A stretch of 64,000 nt of DNA from Limnohabitans sp. WS1 (GTDB taxonomy: Bacteria > Pseudomonadota > Gammaproteobacteria > Burkholderiales > Burkholderiaceae_C). The notes under the pieces were generated by a model, which was not told the DNA's origin, did not search any database, and was given only the letters and a program-made list of their open reading frames with translations. Both the position numbers and the translations under genes were made by a program. Within the stretch, counting starts at the first letter, position 1. The number at the start of each line of letters is the position of its first letter. Where the stretch lies: the NCBI RefSeq assembly GCF_003063265.1, contig NZ_NERU01000004.1, positions 62,001 to 126,000 on the forward strand, given 5' to 3'. Shown here piece by piece: positions 33,368 through 42,128 of the stretch.

Positions 33368-33527
33368 GGATGTCTCCTGAAAACCCACCAAGTTGAAACC
33401 GAGGAAGGGGGCGATGGTCACGCACCACCCTGCACTTCTGAATTCATAATTATGGCCAAGGGACTTGCAATAAGCTGACTTTAACGGCCAGCCAATGAAG
33501 TTAAAAAGGACGCCTGCCCTGTCGATG

Positions 33528-33928
33528 CGACACCCTGATTGCGATCAAGCCTCGCAGACCACGGCCCATCGCCCCGGGGGCGGGGCTCCTACAAAAAGTC
33601 GATGCCGGGTCGCTGGCCAATGACTGAACTTGTTGAAACGACGCCCTCGTCGCGATCAAGCCTCGCAGACCACGGCCCATCGCCCCTGGGGCGGGGCTCC
33701 TGCAAATAGTGGATGCCGGGGCCGTTGACCAATGACTGAACCTGTAGGAGCGACGCCCTCGTCGCGATCAAGCCTCGCAGACCACGGCCCATCGCCCCGG
33801 GGGCGGGGCTCCCCTATAAATAGTGGATGCCGGGGCCGTTGACCAATGACTGAACCTGTAGGAGCGACGCCCTCGTCGCGATCAAGCCTCGCAGACCACG
33901 GCCCATCGCCCCGGGGACGGGCTCCTGC
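33528..33928. repeat. tandem array of four REP-doublet (REPIN-like) units
   Basis: Four copies at about 33528-33592, 33632-33702, 33744-33817 and 33858-33928. Each holds GTAGGAGCGACGCCCTCGTC, CGCAGACCAC and GGCGGGGCTCCTAC-type ends, i.e. two inverted REPs. The linker GGATGCCGGGGCCGTTGACC plus AATGACTGAACCTG also repeats, giving a 112-114 bp period. The first copy is the most diverged. This array fills the only gene-free stretch above 300 bases (33422-33950); the bases before it (33422-33527) show nothing clear. Confidence 0.9.
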
Positions 33929-33950
33929 AACCCCGGGCCTACAAATCAAT

Positions 33951-34556
33951 TCATTTGAAAAGAGATTGCAACAGCTTGAAATCGGGATGCTCAGCCGTTC
34001 GGACCCACTCAAACGCCACCATCTCAGCGGTCACCAGTTCGGCCCCCGCCCCGGCCAAACGGTCATAGGCTGCATCGCGGTTGCGCTCGGTGCGCGAACT
34101 GCAGGCATCGGTCACCACCCACACTTCAAACTCGTCTTCCAGCAAATCCAGGGCGGTTTGCATCAAGCAAATATGCGCCTCACAACCGGCCAACACAATC
34201 GTTTTGCGTTCCTGCGCAGCGGCTTGGGGCTTTTGCAGGTGGCGCGGCAAACTGCGGGCGTTGCCACGCGGGGCCTGGGGTGGCTCGGGTTGCAACCATT
34301 CACCCAGACCTTCTTCAACAGCACTGAATTGCATTTTGGCCAGCACCTGGCGGCATTGACTTCGGATGTCGGGGGGCATCTCACCCAAACGCGACGGATT
34401 TTGCTCTGTGCCCCAAGTCGGCACCTCCAAGGCCTGCGCCAAAGTCGCCAAGCGAGCGGCATTGGCCCACACCGCATCGGCGTCCAGCATTGCAGGCTTG
34501 AGGCGAGCCTGAAAATCCACCAACACCAATTGGCTTTCGTCTGCATTGATCAACAT
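33951..34556 (-). CDS. isochorismatase-family cysteine hydrolase
   Basis: A 201-residue amidase-like hydrolase. The family triad is visible: Asp14 (LVLVDFQARL), Lys74 (VLAKMQFSA) and Cys130 (AGCEAHICLMQTA). The substrate cannot be told; YcaC-like and nicotinamidase-like members share this layout. A Gln/Pro/Arg-rich insert lies at about 90-115. The 3' end lies 23 nt from the REP array. Divergent from the NlpC/P60 gene. Confidence 0.85.
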   Translation of the reverse strand: MLINADESQLVLVDFQARLKPAMLDADAVWANAARLATLAQALEVPTWGTEQNPSRLGEMPPDIRSQCRQVLAKMQFSAVEEGLGEWLQPEPPQAPRGNARSLPRHLQKPQAAAQERKTIVLAGCEAHICLMQTALDLLEDEFEVWVVTDACSSRTERNRDAAYDRLAGAGAELVTAEMVAFEWVRTAEHPDFKLLQSLFK

Positions 34557-34679
34557 GTTTTTTCCCGATAGCTTTTGAGCTTGGATTGTCGCAGCACCGC
34601 CATCTTTCCATTCAGGGCATCCCCTAGGTCGCCCACTTGCGAGTCAAAAAAAGAAAAACATCAGTTATGCTTGAACACT

Positions 34680-35228
34680 ATGCGTTGGTGGATCCCCCTC
34701 ACTGTTATTTGCTTGGTCAGCCCCGTGGCCTTGTCTGCGCCGTCCGATGAGGAGGTGCAAGCAGCGCTTGAAACCGGTTTGGTGACCCAATTTGGTGGAC
34801 AACTGAGCCAAGCCAAAGACAAAGCCAGCAGCAAAGCCACTGTGATGGTCATGCAGGCCATGGACTTGTTGGGCGTCCCCTACAAGCGCGGTGGCTCCAG
34901 CGAAAGCTCGGGCTTTGATTGCAGTGGTTTTGTGCGCCACCTTTACGAAAAATCGGTCGGCCAACTGCTGCCTCGTCGTGCCGAAGAGCAAGCCCGCAGC
35001 ACCGAAGTCATTGAGCGAGAAGAACTCAAACCGGGTGATCTGGTATTTTTCAACACCATGAGGCGAGCCTTCAGCCATGTCGGCATGTACGTCGGAGATG
35101 GCAAATTCATTCACGCCCCCCGTGCAGGCAAATCGGTCAAGATCGAAGACATGCGCAGCGCTTATTGGCAAAAACGCTTCAACGGGGCACGTCGGCTCCC
35201 TTTGGACAGCGAACCTACAAAACCATGA
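34680..35228 (+). CDS. secreted NlpC/P60 peptidoglycan hydrolase
   Basis: A 182-residue cell-wall endopeptidase expected to cut the stem peptide. A Sec signal (MRWWIPLTVICLVSPVALSA) is followed by a linker and the NlpC/P60 domain with Cys81 (FDCSGFVRHLY), His133 (FSHVGMYVGDG) and His145 (FIHAPR), the complete triad. ATG at 34680 is chosen because it begins the signal peptide. Its stop overlaps the next gene by 4 nt. Confidence 0.9.
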   Translation: MRWWIPLTVICLVSPVALSAPSDEEVQAALETGLVTQFGGQLSQAKDKASSKATVMVMQAMDLLGVPYKRGGSSESSGFDCSGFVRHLYEKSVGQLLPRRAEEQARSTEVIEREELKPGDLVFFNTMRRAFSHVGMYVGDGKFIHAPRAGKSVKIEDMRSAYWQKRFNGARRLPLDSEPTKP

Positions 35229-35932
35229 AAACACAAATCGACCACTTGGTGGTCATGGCCTCGTCGTTGGACGTTGGCGTGCAGTGGTGCCAAGACACTT
35301 TGGGCATCACCCCTGCAGCGGGTGGTGAACACGAAAAATACGGCACCCACAACCGCTTGTTCAAGATCGCCACGCCCAACTACCCCTTGGCCTACTTTGA
35401 AATCATTGCCATCAACCCCGATGCCGTGATTCCCAAGCGCTCACAAGTGCCTCGCTGGTTCGACATGGACGATGTTTCGCTGCAAAAAGCCATACAACAA
35501 GGCCCACGGCTGATTCATTTTGTCAGCAGCACCGACGACATCAAAACCGCCAGGCACCAGTTGCGCAGCCAAGGCATCGAACGCGGTCAGGTGGTGCACG
35601 CCAGCCGCAAGTCCAGCAAAGGCACCCTGAACTGGCAAATCACCGTGCGGGATGACGGTGAGCGCTTGTTCAACGGCACTTTGCCCACCCTGATTCAGTG
35701 GGGCAAACCCGATGCAGCCGAACCCCTGCGACTGCACCCCCGCAACAGCCTGCCACGCTCGGGCGTGACCTTGCAAAGCCTGACGGTGAGCCACCCAAGC
35801 GCCACCAAACTGCAAGCTGCCTACGAATCGATCGGCTTGCAAGGTGTCAGCGTTCAAGCCGGTGACCCCAACATCGTGGCCACCCTGCAAACCCCCAAAG
35901 GCTTGGTTCAACTGCAAAGCCTGGGGCTGTGA
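35225..35932 (+). CDS. glyoxalase-like domain protein
   Basis: A 235-residue protein of the glyoxalase-like (VOC) superfamily, starting MKTQIDHLVVMASSLDVGVQ, with GGEHEKYGTHNRLFKI and LAYFEIIAINPD as putative metal-site strands. The substrate is unknown. ATG at 35225 is coupled to the NlpC/P60 stop (ATGA). It converges on the YcaO gene with only 3 nt between stop codons, with no room for a separate terminator. Confidence 0.8.
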   Translation: MKTQIDHLVVMASSLDVGVQWCQDTLGITPAAGGEHEKYGTHNRLFKIATPNYPLAYFEIIAINPDAVIPKRSQVPRWFDMDDVSLQKAIQQGPRLIHFVSSTDDIKTARHQLRSQGIERGQVVHASRKSSKGTLNWQITVRDDGERLFNGTLPTLIQWGKPDAAEPLRLHPRNSLPRSGVTLQSLTVSHPSATKLQAAYESIGLQGVSVQAGDPNIVATLQTPKGLVQLQSLGL

Positions 35933-35935
35933 GCA

Positions 35936-37726
35936 TCAGGCCCTGAGGTCTTGGGCTTTCATGGACTGCACTTTGCTGTAAGCGAGCAGCAGTTTTTGGT
36001 GCATGGCGCAGCCGTCCATTTGCAAACCCGGGGCCGACAGGCCCATGAATCGGTCAGTTTGTGCAATCAAGGCTTGGGCTTGTCCCACAGCAGAGGCCCC
36101 ATACAACTGGCGCAAAGCGGACAAATAAGGCCCGGTGTTGCCCCCGTCTGACAGCTGAATCAAGGTCTCGACACAGGCATAGACCGCACGCCGCTGCGCA
36201 GCGATGAGCTCAAAATGGCGAATCCACTCACAGCCTTCAAGCGTGGCTTCTTCATTGCCCGAGGCCAGCGCCAGCAGGGTTTTGAGCTCACCCACCCGCA
36301 AATCGGCCCAAAACGTCCCGGCATCGGCCACCATGCCGATGGCAGCGGCCACCGGGCCTGGGTCGGGCAGGCTTGACTCGTTCAGACTGGCCAACAAATC
36401 TTCGCACTCGTCATCGCCCAAATCGCTCAGGTTCAAAATCGCCTCGCGCATCGGGTTGGCCATGCTGTTGTTCTCAAAATCGAGGTCATCCACCGGGTAA
36501 ATCTCAGACATGCCGGGCACCAAAATGCGGCAGCCATACACACCCAAGTGCTCCAAATCCGAGATGTAAATGTCAAAGCCTTCCTCGTGAATTTTGCTGA
36601 TCAACCAGACATAGTCTTGGGTCGTGGTGGTCGAAAAGTTCCAGTCCACAAACACATGGTGCGGAATTTCACTCAGGAAGTTCCAGTGGATCTTGCCGCT
36701 TGAATCCACAAAATGACGCTCGATGTTGCTGGCGCTGGCCGCCTCTTCCAGGTCAAAAGTGGGTGGCGCAAAGCCCTTGAGGCTGTCGAGCGCACGGCCT
36801 TGCAGCAACTCGGTCAGTGCCCTTTCAAGGGCCACCTCAAACCGCGGATGCGCCCCAAAACTGGTCAAACAGCCTTGGTCTTGCGGGTGCAACAAGGTCA
36901 TGTTCAACACCGGGTATTGCCCTCCCAGCGAAGCGTCTTTGACCAAAATGCCAAAGCCTTCCGCCCGCAACGCGGCCACGCCTGCGGCAATGCGCGGGTA
37001 GCGCTTGATCACGGCCTCGGGCACGTCGGGCAAACAAAGGCCCTCACCGATGATGCGGGCCTTGATGTGGCGTTCAAACACCTCGGACAAGGCTTGCGTG
37101 CGGGCCTCGGCCGCACTGTTGCCCGCCGACATGCCATTGCTCGCATACAAATTGCCCATGATGTTGACCGGCATGTACACGGTGCTGCCATCACGCTGAC
37201 GCACGTACGGGAGAGTGCAAATGCCGCGTTCTTCGTGGCCCGAGTTGAAGTCAACCAAACTGCGGGCCGGAATGCTGCCCTCGGGGTTGTAGAACGCATG
37301 CAGCTCTTGGTTCAGGATGCCTGGGGGCCACACATCGTCCTCGGGCAGATCGAACCAGCGCTCTTGCGGGTCATGCACAAAATCGTGGTTGGCGATGTCG
37401 GGCCCCAGGTAACAGTGGGTCCAGAAAGAGTTGGTCCACAGGCGCTCAACAAATGCCCCCAAAGCGCTGGCCAAGCAAGCCAAGCGGCTGGTGCCCTTGC
37501 CCAGGGTGAACAACATCGGGCAATCACGGTCGCGGATGTGCACCGACCAAATGCCCTCGACCGGGTTGAGCCAGTTTTTTTCTTCGATGTGAAAGCCCAT
37601 CGATTGCAGCTTGGCCTGCAGGGTTTGGATCGTGGCTTCCAGCGGTGCGTCTTTGCCAGGAATGTAACTTTGAGGATTCACGGCAAGGGCCTTGTCGGGG
37701 TTGCGTCCATCTGGACGAGCTTGCAT
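35936..37726 (-). CDS. ycaO: YcaO-domain protein, RimO accessory type
   Basis: ATP-dependent YcaO enzyme. E. coli YcaO aids RimO-mediated methylthiolation of ribosomal protein S12. The near 600-residue length and segments such as SYIPGKDAPLEATIQ, VHIRDRDCPMLFTLGKG, NGMSAGNSAAEARTQALSEV and HLGVYGCRILVPGMSEIYP agree with E. coli YcaO throughout, so this is the housekeeping type and not an azoline-forming RiPP cyclase. The C-terminal TPR-like region is present. ATG at 37726 is chosen; a GTG at 37681 would match the shorter E. coli N-terminus better. No RimO or precursor peptide lies nearby. Confidence 0.9.
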   Translation of the reverse strand: MQARPDGRNPDKALAVNPQSYIPGKDAPLEATIQTLQAKLQSMGFHIEEKNWLNPVEGIWSVHIRDRDCPMLFTLGKGTSRLACLASALGAFVERLWTNSFWTHCYLGPDIANHDFVHDPQERWFDLPEDDVWPPGILNQELHAFYNPEGSIPARSLVDFNSGHEERGICTLPYVRQRDGSTVYMPVNIMGNLYASNGMSAGNSAAEARTQALSEVFERHIKARIIGEGLCLPDVPEAVIKRYPRIAAGVAALRAEGFGILVKDASLGGQYPVLNMTLLHPQDQGCLTSFGAHPRFEVALERALTELLQGRALDSLKGFAPPTFDLEEAASASNIERHFVDSSGKIHWNFLSEIPHHVFVDWNFSTTTTQDYVWLISKIHEEGFDIYISDLEHLGVYGCRILVPGMSEIYPVDDLDFENNSMANPMREAILNLSDLGDDECEDLLASLNESSLPDPGPVAAAIGMVADAGTFWADLRVGELKTLLALASGNEEATLEGCEWIRHFELIAAQRRAVYACVETLIQLSDGGNTGPYLSALRQLYGASAVGQAQALIAQTDRFMGLSAPGLQMDGCAMHQKLLLAYSKVQSMKAQDLRA

Positions 37727-37756
37727 TTTGCCTGCCAAACTCAGCCAGGGCCGTTT

Positions 37757-38947
37757 TCAATCAAGTGATGGCCCGGCGTCTTTGGGCAAAGTGGTCAACA
37801 GCGCCATGCCCACAACCATCACGGCGGCCGTCAGCCACAAAGCCCCTTTGAAACTGCCCGTGGTCTGCGCCATGGCACCGGCCACGACGGGCGCGATCAT
37901 TTGCGCGGCGCCATAGCTGAGCGTCAAACGGGCCATGGCCTTGCCCGGGTTTTGGGGCGCACGCCGCCCCACCAAGGCCAAGGTCAAGCTCACGATGCCG
38001 ATGAAAGTCGCCCCATAACCCAGAGCACCGATCAGCGCTGCAGTCAGTGAACCCGACAAAGCGGGCAGCACGATGGACACGGTCTGCAGGCCAAAGGCCA
38101 ACAGCAAGGCCGGGATATCGCCCAACCTTCGGGCCACGCGGTCCCACAAAAACACGGCCGGCATGGCCGCCAGCCCCACCAGCGCCCAAGCCAAAGCGCC
38201 CTGCCCGGCCAAAGCCGGTTCGCGCTCGACTATGGCCACGGTGAAGGTCGCGCTGATGACAAAACCCCAGCCCGCCGCAAAATAGCTCAGCGCCATGGTC
38301 GCCATCCAGCGGCGTGAGACTTGGGGCTGCGCCTGGGCGGCGGCTGCGGCGATGGGCGCGGGCGGCACGGGCGGACGCCACAACCAGGCCGGCACAAAAA
38401 ACACCAACCCCAAAGCCGCAAAGGCCAACCACTGGTCCGACCACAGCGTCCAAATAGACGACAAGACCCAAGCACCCAGCGCCGACACCACAATGCCCAG
38501 CCCCAGGCCAATGAACAACACCCCCAGCTCTGGCCTGCGGCCCTGGCGCATCAGCCAGCCCAGCACCAGCCCCGAGCCCAGCAGCATGCCGGTGGCCCCA
38601 CACAAACCGCCCAAAAAGCGCCACAGCCCCCAGGCGGGCAACCAGCTCGACAGCGCCATGGCCGCCGTGGTGAGCAAGGCCATCCACAGGCCTGCACTGT
38701 AAAAACGGTGACGCCAACGCACATCGTCCATCCAGGCCGTGACCAAGGCCCCCACGATGTAGCCCGCGTAATTGATGGCGGCCAAGCCTCCGGCAGCGGC
38801 ATCGTTCAAACCGGTTTGTGCCTGCAAGGCGGGCAACAAGGGCGTGTAGGCAAAACGGGCCAGGCCAATGGTCAGCACCAGGCCACAAATGCCCCCCAAC
38901 ATGACTTGCCAGGCTTGCAGGGGACGGGTGATGGGTGTGGAGGGCAT
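37757..38947 (-). CDS. YbfB/YjiJ-family MFS transporter
   Basis: A 396-residue inner-membrane protein with about 12 hydrophobic helices and the family-typical N-terminus (GLVLTIGLARFAYTPLLPAL) and GGLAAINYAGYIVGAL. Substrate unknown. ATG at 38947 (MPSTPITRP) is used; the frame is open to 39031. It is 30 nt upstream of ycaO on the same strand. A second long open frame (37761-39098) is a GC-rich shadow. Confidence 0.87.
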   Translation of the reverse strand: MPSTPITRPLQAWQVMLGGICGLVLTIGLARFAYTPLLPALQAQTGLNDAAAGGLAAINYAGYIVGALVTAWMDDVRWRHRFYSAGLWMALLTTAAMALSSWLPAWGLWRFLGGLCGATGMLLGSGLVLGWLMRQGRRPELGVLFIGLGLGIVVSALGAWVLSSIWTLWSDQWLAFAALGLVFFVPAWLWRPPVPPAPIAAAAAQAQPQVSRRWMATMALSYFAAGWGFVISATFTVAIVEREPALAGQGALAWALVGLAAMPAVFLWDRVARRLGDIPALLLAFGLQTVSIVLPALSGSLTAALIGALGYGATFIGIVSLTLALVGRRAPQNPGKAMARLTLSYGAAQMIAPVVAGAMAQTTGSFKGALWLTAAVMVVGMALLTTLPKDAGPSLD

Positions 38948-39140
38948 GGGCAGGGTGTCGGTCAATCTCCACCATTGTGGCCTGAGGCTGGCCCGATTCA
39001 AAAAACGGACCAAGCGCACGGGCGCTTGCACCCGCTTGACGCGTCACGCAGATGACAGCTTGGGGCCTGGTCCAAAGGGTTTTCACCCTGCACAGCACGG
39101 GCCACGCGTCCTAAAGTGAAAACTCCCAAGGAGACCCACC

Positions 39141-40166
39141 ATGCCCATCAAACACTTCCGTTCACGCATCACCCCGACCCTCACCCAACTGACTTCGCCG
39201 CTCAAACGGCAGCTTGGTCTGAGCCTCTTGCTGCTGAGCTTGGGGGCCTTCAGCACCACCAGCGCTGTGGCCCAAGCCTTTCCCACCAAGCCCTTGCGGC
39301 TGGTGGTGACCTTTCCTTCGGGCGGTGCGCCCGACATCCTGGCCCGCTTGTTCAGCGAAAAAGCGCAGCTGGGCTTTCCGGTGGTGGTGGACAACCGACC
39401 CGGCGCAGGCGGCAACATCGGCGCGGACAACGTGGCCAAGTCGCCCGGCGACGGCCACACCTTGGTCATGGGCACCGTGGGCACCCATTCCATCAACGGG
39501 GCGCTGTACGAAAAAATGCCTTACGACATGGTCAAGGACTTCAGCCCCATCTCGCTGATCGCCTCGGCCCCCAACTTGCTGGTGGTGAACAACGCCCTGC
39601 CCGTGAAAAACGTGCCCGAGCTGATCGCCTACATGAAGGCCAACCCCAACAAGCTCTCGTTTGGCTCCCCGGGCATCGGCACCTCGGTGCACGTCTCGGG
39701 CGAACTCTTCAAGTCGCTCACCGGCACCACCATGGAGCATGTGCCCTACAAGGGCCGTCAGTTCGCCATCCCCGACCTGATCGGCGGCAGCATCCAGGTC
39801 ATGTTTGACAACATGCCCTCGGCCCTGCCCATGGCCAAAGAGGGCAAGATCCGGGCTTTGGCACAAACCACCGCTACCCGCTCACCGGCCGCGCCCGATG
39901 TGCCCACCGTGGCCGAATCGGTGCCCGGCTTTGAGGCCACCACCTGGTTTGCCATGTTTGCCCCGGCCAACGTGCCCCGCCCTGTGATCGACAAGCTCAA
40001 CGCCGAAGTGGTGCGGGTGTTCAAACTGCCTGAAGTCCAAGAGCGCCTGAAGACCCTGGGCCTCGACCCCGTGCTCTCCAGCCCTGCAGAGTTGGCGCGC
40101 TACCAGGCCAGCGAAATCAGCAAGTGGGCCAAAGTGGTGAAGGACTCGGGCGCCAAGGCGCAGTGA
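39141..40166 (+). CDS. tripartite tricarboxylate transporter (Bug) binding protein
   Basis: Periplasmic solute-binding protein, 341 residues, signal peptide ending near SAVAQ (about 45). The Bug pattern is clear: FPTKPLRLVVTFPSGGAPD, VVDNRPGAGGNIGADNVAKS, YDMVKDFSPISLIASAPN and VPYKGRQFAIPDLIGG. A good AAGGAG lies 7 nt before the ATG. Such proteins are very numerous in Comamonadaceae and are often orphans, as here: no TctA/TctB membrane genes are nearby. Confidence 0.92.
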   Translation: MPIKHFRSRITPTLTQLTSPLKRQLGLSLLLLSLGAFSTTSAVAQAFPTKPLRLVVTFPSGGAPDILARLFSEKAQLGFPVVVDNRPGAGGNIGADNVAKSPGDGHTLVMGTVGTHSINGALYEKMPYDMVKDFSPISLIASAPNLLVVNNALPVKNVPELIAYMKANPNKLSFGSPGIGTSVHVSGELFKSLTGTTMEHVPYKGRQFAIPDLIGGSIQVMFDNMPSALPMAKEGKIRALAQTTATRSPAAPDVPTVAESVPGFEATTWFAMFAPANVPRPVIDKLNAEVVRVFKLPEVQERLKTLGLDPVLSSPAELARYQASEISKWAKVVKDSGAKAQ

Positions 40167-40223
40167 TGCAGCATGCTTCAAAGACTCAGCAACCCCTCGC
40201 TGAGGTCAATGAACGCCTTTGTT

Positions 40224-40294
40224 GTGGGAGCGATGCCCTCGTCGCGATAAAGCCCCGCAGACCACCAAGAATCGCCCCGAGGGCGGGGCTCCCA
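40224..40294. repeat. single 71-bp REP doublet (REPIN-like)
   Basis: One isolated copy with perfect ends GTGGGAGC ... GCTCCCAC (the GTAGGAGC type with one compensated base change on each side). The left REP reads GCGATGCCCTCGTCGC and the right GCCCCGAGGGCGGGGC, with CGCAGACCACCAAGAA between them. It lies 57 nt after the Bug gene stop and before a convergent gene. Confidence 0.85.
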
Positions 40295-40360
40295 CAATGC
40301 CCCCATCGCTGATCGCTGTCCCCAAGGCAAGCCTTGCACTTCAAACGTCACAGGGCCGGA

Positions 40361-40756
40361 TCAGTCAACCAACTCAGAGATCTCGATCAGGTTCAGGTCG
40401 GGGTCTCTGAGGTAAATGGAGCGGATCTTGTGGGTGGCACCGGTGCGCATGACCGGGCCTTCCACGATGGGCCAATCGGCCTCGGTCACACGGGCCATGA
40501 CCTCATCCAACGGCACGCTGGCGATGAAACACAGGTCCAAGGCACCTGGCACCGGCAAATGGGCTTTGGGCTCAAACTCCCGGCCGCGCACATGCAGGTT
40601 GATTTTCTGGTGGCCAAACTTGAAGGCCTGGCGCTGAACCGGGGGCGTGCCACCCACAAAAGTTTCGAGCTGCATGCCCAGCACGCGGGTGTAAAAGTCG
40701 ATGCAAGCGGCCTCGTCGCAGGTGGTCAGCACCAGATGGTCCAGGTGGTCGATCAT
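40361..40756 (-). CDS. VOC-family (glyoxalase/dioxygenase-fold) protein
   Basis: A 131-residue VOC protein with two beta-alpha-beta modules: IDHLDHLVLTTCDEAACIDFY and a C-terminal IYLRDPDLNLIEISEL that ends in the usual metal-site Glu. The first metal His is in DHLDHLV and a further His in INLHVRG. Small VOC proteins of this kind act in thiol-toxin resistance or ring metabolism; the substrate is not readable. ATG at 40756 is chosen over the open frame to 40843. Confidence 0.85.
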   Translation of the reverse strand: MIDHLDHLVLTTCDEAACIDFYTRVLGMQLETFVGGTPPVQRQAFKFGHQKINLHVRGREFEPKAHLPVPGALDLCFIASVPLDEVMARVTEADWPIVEGPVMRTGATHKIRSIYLRDPDLNLIEISELVD

Positions 40757-40796
40757 TGAAAAAACTCCTCTGTGTATTCGGCGTCTGCAACAGCGC

Positions 40797-42014
40797 TCAG
40801 GCCACGATGCCCTGCTCGCGCAGGGCCTGGATTTGTGCGGCACTCAGGCCCATGCTACTGAGCACCGCGTCGCTGTCCTGACCGATGCCCGGTGCGTTGC
40901 GGCGGTGGCCGCCAGGCGTGCGCGAGAGCTTGGGCACGATGCCGGGCACCATCAAATCGCTGCCGTCTGGCATGCGCACGGTTTGCAACATGTCTCGCGC
41001 CAGGTAGTGCGGGTCTTGGGCGATGTCGGCCACGGTGTAGATGCGCCCGGCCGGCACGCTGGCGCGGTCCAGCGCCGCCAGCACCTCGTCCACCGTGTGC
41101 TGCGCCGTCCACTGGCCAATCACGCCATCGATTTCGGCCACGCGGGCCACACGGCCGGTGTTGTCCTTCAGGGCCGGGTCTTGCCCTAGGTCGTCGCGGC
41201 CGATTTCGGCCATCAGCCGCTTGAAGATGCTGTCGCCATTGCCCGCAATCAGGGCGTAGCCGCCGTCCTTGCACAGGTAGGCGTTGCTCGGCGCAATGCC
41301 CGGCAAGGCACTGCCCGCCGGGCCACGCACCGCCCCAAAAGCGCTGTACTCGGGCAGCAGGCTTTCCATGCAGTTGAACATGGCCTCGTACAAAGCCACG
41401 TCAATCACCTGCCCCCGGCCCGAGGTCCGGCGCTCGTGCAAAGCCAACAAAATGCCAATCACGCCGTGCAAAGCCGCCAGCGTGTCACCCAGGCTGATGC
41501 CCACACGCACCGGCACCCGGCCGGGCTCGGCCGTGAGGTGGCGAATGCCGCCCATGGCCTCGCCCACCACGCCAAAACCCGGGCGGTCGCGGTAAGGGCC
41601 GGTCTGGCCGTAGCCGCTCACCCGCAGCATGATCAGGCGGGGATTGAGCGCCAGCAAATCGTCAGGCCCCAGGCCCCAGCCTTCCATCGCGCCGGGGCGG
41701 AAGTTTTCAATCAGCACATCACTCTCCGCCGCCAGCTGGCGCACGATGTCCTGCGCGGCGGGCTGCTTGAGGTCCAGCGCCAAAGACTGTTTGTTGCGCG
41801 ACTGCACCTGCCACCAGACCGAGGTGCCGTCTTTCATCAAGCGCCATTGGCGTAAGGGGTCGCCCGCGCCGGGGGGCTCGATCTTGACCACATCGGCCCC
41901 AAAATCGCCCAAGGTTTTGGCGGCAAACGGGCCTGCGATCAGTTGGCCCAATTCGAGGACCTTGAGACCGGTCAAAGGGCCGGTGGCGGGGGAAAAAGCT
42001 TTGTCTTCGTTCAT
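40797..42014 (-). CDS. CaiB/BaiF-family CoA-transferase
   Basis: Family III CoA-transferase, 405 residues, moving CoA between organic acids. Seen: LKVLELGQLIAGPFAAKTLGD, GADVVKIEPPGAGDPLRQW, VQSRNKQSLALDLK, DVLIENFRPGAMEGWGL and RVGISLGDTLAALHG, the last near the catalytic Asp region. ATG at 42014 (MNEDKAFSP). 40 nt separate it from the VOC gene downstream, so the two may act on the same pathway. The 114 nt upstream to the next gene hold nothing clear. Confidence 0.9.
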   Translation of the reverse strand: MNEDKAFSPATGPLTGLKVLELGQLIAGPFAAKTLGDFGADVVKIEPPGAGDPLRQWRLMKDGTSVWWQVQSRNKQSLALDLKQPAAQDIVRQLAAESDVLIENFRPGAMEGWGLGPDDLLALNPRLIMLRVSGYGQTGPYRDRPGFGVVGEAMGGIRHLTAEPGRVPVRVGISLGDTLAALHGVIGILLALHERRTSGRGQVIDVALYEAMFNCMESLLPEYSAFGAVRGPAGSALPGIAPSNAYLCKDGGYALIAGNGDSIFKRLMAEIGRDDLGQDPALKDNTGRVARVAEIDGVIGQWTAQHTVDEVLAALDRASVPAGRIYTVADIAQDPHYLARDMLQTVRMPDGSDLMVPGIVPKLSRTPGGHRRNAPGIGQDSDAVLSSMGLSAAQIQALREQGIVA

Positions 42015-42128
42015 GGCCTCCAGTGTAGGCAATGCGCACGGCATGACTTGATCGAAATGAACAGGTGCCACGAAACCCCAACGCCGCCCATGCACGGCTT
42101 GGCAAAGACCACCGCCACGACAGCCCCA

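Noticed and set aside
32555-33421. Two separate acyl-CoA ligase genes
   Set aside because: The two frames overlap only over the G run and together make one PrpE; each alone lacks half of the enzyme.
33528-33928. CRISPR array
   Set aside because: Units are 112-114 bp, with the spacer-like part repeated as well as the repeat, and there are no cas genes. A CRISPR needs unique spacers.
33589-34012. Open frames of 67 and 118 codons with repeating ARPRGDGPWSARLDRDEGV
   Set aside because: They are translations of the REP tandem array itself. The protein repeat follows the DNA repeat; no ribosome site or start is conserved.
35936-37726. RiPP (azoline) biosynthesis cluster around the YcaO protein
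   Set aside because: The protein is of the E. coli YcaO type along its full length, and no precursor, dehydrogenase or peptidase typical of RiPP loci is adjacent.
37761-39098. 445-codon frame overlapping the MFS gene on the same strand
   Set aside because: Other-frame shadow of a clear 12-helix transporter; its translation is His/Gly/Arg-rich with no membrane pattern.
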